NCBI GenBank assembly: GCA_964583165.1
Contig: CAZOVK010000053.1
Span: forward strand, 1-15,514
Length of the DNA: 15,514 nt
Reading direction: 5' to 3'
DNA from: CAZOVK01 sp964583165
GTDB taxonomy: Bacteria; Bacillota; Clostridia; Lachnospirales; WRAX01
The translations under genes were made by a program, and so were the position numbers. Of the stretch, positions 13,551 through 15,514 are shown in pieces. How positions within the stretch are numbered: the stretch's first letter is position 1; every line of letters begins with the position of its first letter. Under the pieces are notes generated by a model. That model was given only the letters and a program-made list of their open reading frames with translations, was not told the DNA's origin and did not search any database.

Positions 13551-14234
13551 ATGTTCGGTGCCCTCATCTTATTTTTATTGTTTATATTCGCCTACATAAC
13601 TATTGTAGAGATTTTCACGGTTTTGTTTCGGCTAACGGGTATGACAGAAGATAAGGCGCGTTTTCAAGTCATTAGTATGCTGACGACAATCGGATATACC
13701 ACAAGTGAGAGCGAATTTATCACTATGAGCGTTAGACGCCGCCGACTTGCGACAATTACTATTCTGTTTGGCTATTCTTTTAACGTAATTATTGTTTCTA
13801 TTGTTGTCAATGTGTTTATAGCCCTAAGTTCAGCCCAGATTGAACACCTAGCGGCCAGCGCGGGCTTTCTCGTTTTGGGTATCGGTGTATTGTTGCTGTT
13901 GATTCGCGCAACAAAAGTCAAGGTTCACCTCGACACATATGTAGAGAAAATCGCTCACCGCTGGATGTATGGCAAGGCCTCAAACCCCATGATTCTTATG
14001 GATTCATTCGGTGACCGCGTTATAATGAGCGTTCACTTGAACCATCTTGACGAAAAGCTCGCACGCGTTGCGCTTAAAGATTTACAGCTAAAGCATAACT
14101 ACGGGCTTCAAATCATTTTGATTACACGTGGTGACAGCCAAGCCCAAGTCGTTGACGGCGATTCGTATATACAAAAGGGTGACGTAATCGTTGTGTTCGG
14201 CACATTCAAGAGCATAAAGGAGCTATTTGGCTAA
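13551..14234 (+). CDS. small membrane protein with C-terminal RCK_C/TrkA-C-like domain
   Basis: A 227-residue protein with three predicted membrane helices (about 3-27, 67-92, 101-119) and a cytosolic C-terminal part. The last 70 residues (about 155-225) show the beta-alpha-beta pattern and the I-x-x-G-D-x-I-V-V-F-G-T ending typical of TrkA-C/RCK_C regulatory domains of K+ and other ion transporters. Between helices 1 and 2 lies T-T-I-G-Y-T-T-S-E-S-E (45-55), reminiscent of the selectivity-filter loop style of Trk/Ktr channels, and a basic R-R-R-R cluster (62-65) precedes helix 2. The ATG at 13551 follows GAAGGAGGACAAT, so the longer frame beginning at 13443 is rejected. It is divergent from the AraM-like gene. 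A role in ion homeostasis or ligand-gated signalling is inferred; RCK_C domains can bind c-di-AMP, which is not shown here. Confidence 0.75.
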   Translation: MFGALILFLLFIFAYITIVEIFTVLFRLTGMTEDKARFQVISMLTTIGYTTSESEFITMSVRRRRLATITILFGYSFNVIIVSIVVNVFIALSSAQIEHLAASAGFLVLGIGVLLLLIRATKVKVHLDTYVEKIAHRWMYGKASNPMILMDSFGDRVIMSVHLNHLDEKLARVALKDLQLKHNYGLQIILITRGDSQAQVVDGDSYIQKGDVIVVFGTFKSIKELFG

Positions 14235-14275
14235 GGCACAACAGAGACACTACCGCCTTTAGCAGGACATAACCA

Positions 14276-14293
14276 GGGCGGCTTTAGCCGCCC
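14276..14293. terminator. GC-rich hairpin between convergent genes, candidate bidirectional terminator
   Basis: GGGCGGC (14276-14282) and GCCGCCC (14287-14293) form a perfect 7-bp GC stem with a TTTA loop. It is 41 nt past the stop of the membrane protein gene and 15 nt past the aldolase stop on the other strand. Neither strand has a T-run after the stem, so its efficiency is uncertain. Confidence 0.55.
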
Positions 14294-14308
14294 CATTGTC
14301 GCGAATTT

Positions 14309-15256
14309 CTACATCATGGAATTTTCTGAACCCAATACATTCACAATCTTGCCTTCTACGAGCTGTTGAATGAGCTTTCTGGCCGCCGTCATATAACCGC
14401 GCGGGTCAAAGTCAGAGGGGTTTTCTGCTAAGTGGCGACGAATAGCGGCCGTCATAGCAAGGCGCAAATCCGTATCCATGTTAATCTTACAAACCGCCAT
14501 AGCGCTTGCCTTGCGCAACATGTCCGTCGGAATACCCGACGCGCCCTTAATCATGCCGCCAAACTGGTTACACATAGCGACACATTCTTGGTCAACGCTA
14601 GACGCGCCATGAAGCACAATCGGGAACATTGGATGCCCGGCTGCTTCTAACTTCTCAGTGATACGTTCAAGGCGCGCAAAGTCCAGTTTTGCTTCGCCCT
14701 TGAATTTATACGCACCATGTGATGTGCCGATAGCGATAGCCAGCGAGTCAACACCCGTGCGTGTTACGAAGTCTGCAGCTTGGTCGGGGTCTGTGTAAGT
14801 CGCGTTTTCTGCGCTTACATTAACTTCATCTTCAACACCCGCGAGCTTGCCAAGCTCCGCCTCAACCGTCACGCCCTTATCATGTGCGTAATCGACGACT
14901 TCCTTGGTCTTTTGGACATTCATTTCATAATCATAATGCGAGCCGTCAAACATAACGCTTGTAAAGCCCGCCGCTATAACTTCCTTAACGGTTTCAAAAT
15001 CCGGGCCGTGGTCAAGGTGAAGAGCTATATCAATGCCCGTTTCTTCAGTGGCTGCCTGAACCATAGCATGAAGATACTTAGCGCCCGCAAACTTAATCGC
15101 GCTCTTTGAAACCTGAAGAATAACCGCTGAATTATGCGCCTTACAACCCCAGACTATACCCTGAATAATCTCCATGTCGTTGATGTTAAACGCGCCAATG
15201 GCGTATTTGCCGGCGTAAGCCTTCTTAAACATTTCCTTTGTCGTAACTAAAGCCAA
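14309..15256 (-). CDS. fba: class II fructose-bisphosphate aldolase
   Basis: A zinc-dependent aldolase cleaving fructose-1,6-bisphosphate to dihydroxyacetone phosphate and glyceraldehyde-3-phosphate in glycolysis. The 315 residues show the family signatures: A-F-N-I-N-D at 22-27, A-L-H-L-D-H-G (78-84, catalytic Asp82, zinc His83), V-M-F-D-G-S (101-106), I-G-T-S-H-G-A-Y-K-F (176-185, zinc His180), V-L-H-G-A-S-S (214-220, zinc His216) and K-I-N-M-D-T-D-L-R (257-265). I place the start at the TTG at 15254-15256. It gives the typical M-A-L-V-T-T-K-E-M-F, follows AAGGGG at 9 nt, and the in-frame ATG at 15283 falls upstream of the predicted transcription start. A tagatose-bisphosphate aldolase activity cannot be excluded from sequence. 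It has its own promoter, so it is not part of the PTS operon. Confidence 0.94.
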   Translation of the reverse strand: MALVTTKEMFKKAYAGKYAIGAFNINDMEIIQGIVWGCKAHNSAVILQVSKSAIKFAGAKYLHAMVQAATEETGIDIALHLDHGPDFETVKEVIAAGFTSVMFDGSHYDYEMNVQKTKEVVDYAHDKGVTVEAELGKLAGVEDEVNVSAENATYTDPDQAADFVTRTGVDSLAIAIGTSHGAYKFKGEAKLDFARLERITEKLEAAGHPMFPIVLHGASSVDQECVAMCNQFGGMIKGASGIPTDMLRKASAMAVCKINMDTDLRLAMTAAIRRHLAENPSDFDPRGYMTAARKLIQQLVEGKIVNVLGSENSMM

Positions 15257-15285
15257 TTGAATGCACCCCTTATCTGTTTTCATCT

Positions 15286-15314
15286 ATTATAAATCAATGT
15301 TTGTACACTTACAA
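15286..15314 (-). promoter_or_regulatory. promoter of the aldolase gene
   Basis: On the minus strand TTGTAA (15309-15314) and TATAAT (15286-15291) are 17 nt apart. Transcription would start near 15279, leaving a leader of about 23 nt with the AAGGGG site before the TTG start. A 14-nt inverted repeat, TTGTACACTTACAA (15301-15314), overlaps the -35 box and could be an operator. Confidence 0.82.
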
Positions 15315-15356
15315 CCCTTATGTCAGAAAATGCGCGAAGTTTTCAAAAAATTACTA

Positions 15357-15385
15357 TTGCAAAAATGTGAAGATTGGATTATAAT
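15357..15385 (+). promoter_or_regulatory. divergent plus-strand promoter for the gene at the window end
   Basis: TTGCAA (15357-15362) and a perfect TATAAT (15380-15385) are separated by 17 nt. Transcription would start near 15392, about 68 nt before the candidate ATG at 15460. The two divergent -35 boxes are about 42 nt apart, with A/T-rich sequence between them. Confidence 0.75.
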
Positions 15386-15459
15386 AACCTTACAATCCTG
15401 AAATGTTCGACAACCTATTATTTTGAACCTACAATGTGTAAAAGGGAGCCTGATAGTCA

Positions 15460-15514
15460 ATGCCAATGCCGGGCCGCAAGCTAATTCCCTTTGGGCAGCG
15501 GAAGGCAGCAGCAT
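15460..15514 (+). CDS. 5' end of an unidentified gene, truncated by the window edge
   Basis: An ATG at 15460 opens a frame reading M-P-M-P-G-R-K-L-I-P-F-G-Q-R-K-A-A-A with no stop to the end of the window. AAAGGGAG lies 11 nt upstream, and a second in-frame ATG (15466) is an alternative start. The good promoter at 15357-15385 supports transcription of this strand. The N-terminus is basic and proline/glycine-rich with no signal peptide visible in the first 18 residues. I do not recognise the family. Alternatively the transcript could be a non-coding RNA. Confidence 0.4.
   Translation, partial: MPMPGRKLIPFGQRKAAA

Noticed and set aside
13469..13567. N-terminal extension of the AraM-like protein
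   Set aside because: The extension runs through the divergent promoter region and the neighbour's ribosome binding site; the ATG at 13468 has GGAGGGG and gives the family N-terminus.
15323..15514. 63-codon minus-strand frame at the right edge
   Set aside because: It opposes the plus-strand promoter and candidate gene start, has cysteine-rich random-like composition, and covers the divergent promoter region.
1..15514. Mobile element, CRISPR array, toxin-antitoxin or defence system
   Set aside because: No transposase, integrase, direct-repeat array, nuclease or paired small genes were seen; all genes fit metabolism, transport or membrane physiology.

Overview
The window looks like a chromosomal segment of an anaerobic Gram-positive bacterium (Bacillota, probably a gut-type Clostridia). 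This rests on strong AGGAGG-type ribosome binding sites, near-consensus sigma-A promoters, a mannose-family PTS with separate IIA/IIB/IIC/IID genes, an AraM-type glycerol-1-phosphate dehydrogenase, and a class II aldolase beginning MALVTTKEMF. No phage, transposon, CRISPR or rRNA genes are visible. Almost everything concerns sugar uptake and sugar-phosphate chemistry.

Region 1 (1-190): the 5' 40 nt of a tRNA-Thr(UGU) gene on the minus strand with a fully consensus promoter, then a strong hairpin closing the first operon.

Region 2 (211-7289, minus strand): a tightly packed six-gene operon. In transcription order it holds a TIM-barrel sugar isomerase/epimerase, two different Gfo/Idh/MocA oxidoreductases, a second TIM-barrel isomerase/epimerase, glucuronate isomerase (uxaC) and a GPH-family sugar:cation symporter. 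An uronic acid or uronide is probably imported by the symporter, reworked by the NAD(P)-dependent and metal-dependent enzymes, and passed to UxaC. No glycosidase lies in the operon. Paired oxidoreductases plus paired TIM barrels therefore suggest a redox (3-keto, elimination-type) cleavage or epimerisation route, which is the best candidate here for an undescribed pathway.

Region 3 (7359-10962, minus strand): a mannose/fructose/sorbose-family PTS operon in the order IIA, IIB, IIC, IID, then a SIS-domain sugar-phosphate protein, ending in a canonical intrinsic terminator. The IIA gene has no ATG, GTG or TTG upstream of its catalytic histidine. The complete family N-terminus is encoded, but it appears to begin at an ATT codon.

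Region 4 (10905-12350): a divergent promoter region with ATTGTG elements repeated on both strands, driving the PTS operon one way and a cytosolic neutral-ceramidase-like hydrolase the other way.

Region 5 (12326-14293): an AraM/EgsA-type sn-glycerol-1-phosphate dehydrogenase, overlapping the ceramidase-like gene tail-to-tail by 25 nt. It is divergent from a small membrane protein with a C-terminal RCK/TrkA-C-like domain, and a 19-bp palindrome lies between the two starts.

Region 6 (14309-15514): class II fructose-bisphosphate aldolase, translated from TTG, with its own good promoter. A divergent plus-strand promoter leads into a gene truncated by the window edge. No transcriptional regulator gene is present, so the operator-like palindromes must be read by proteins encoded elsewhere.
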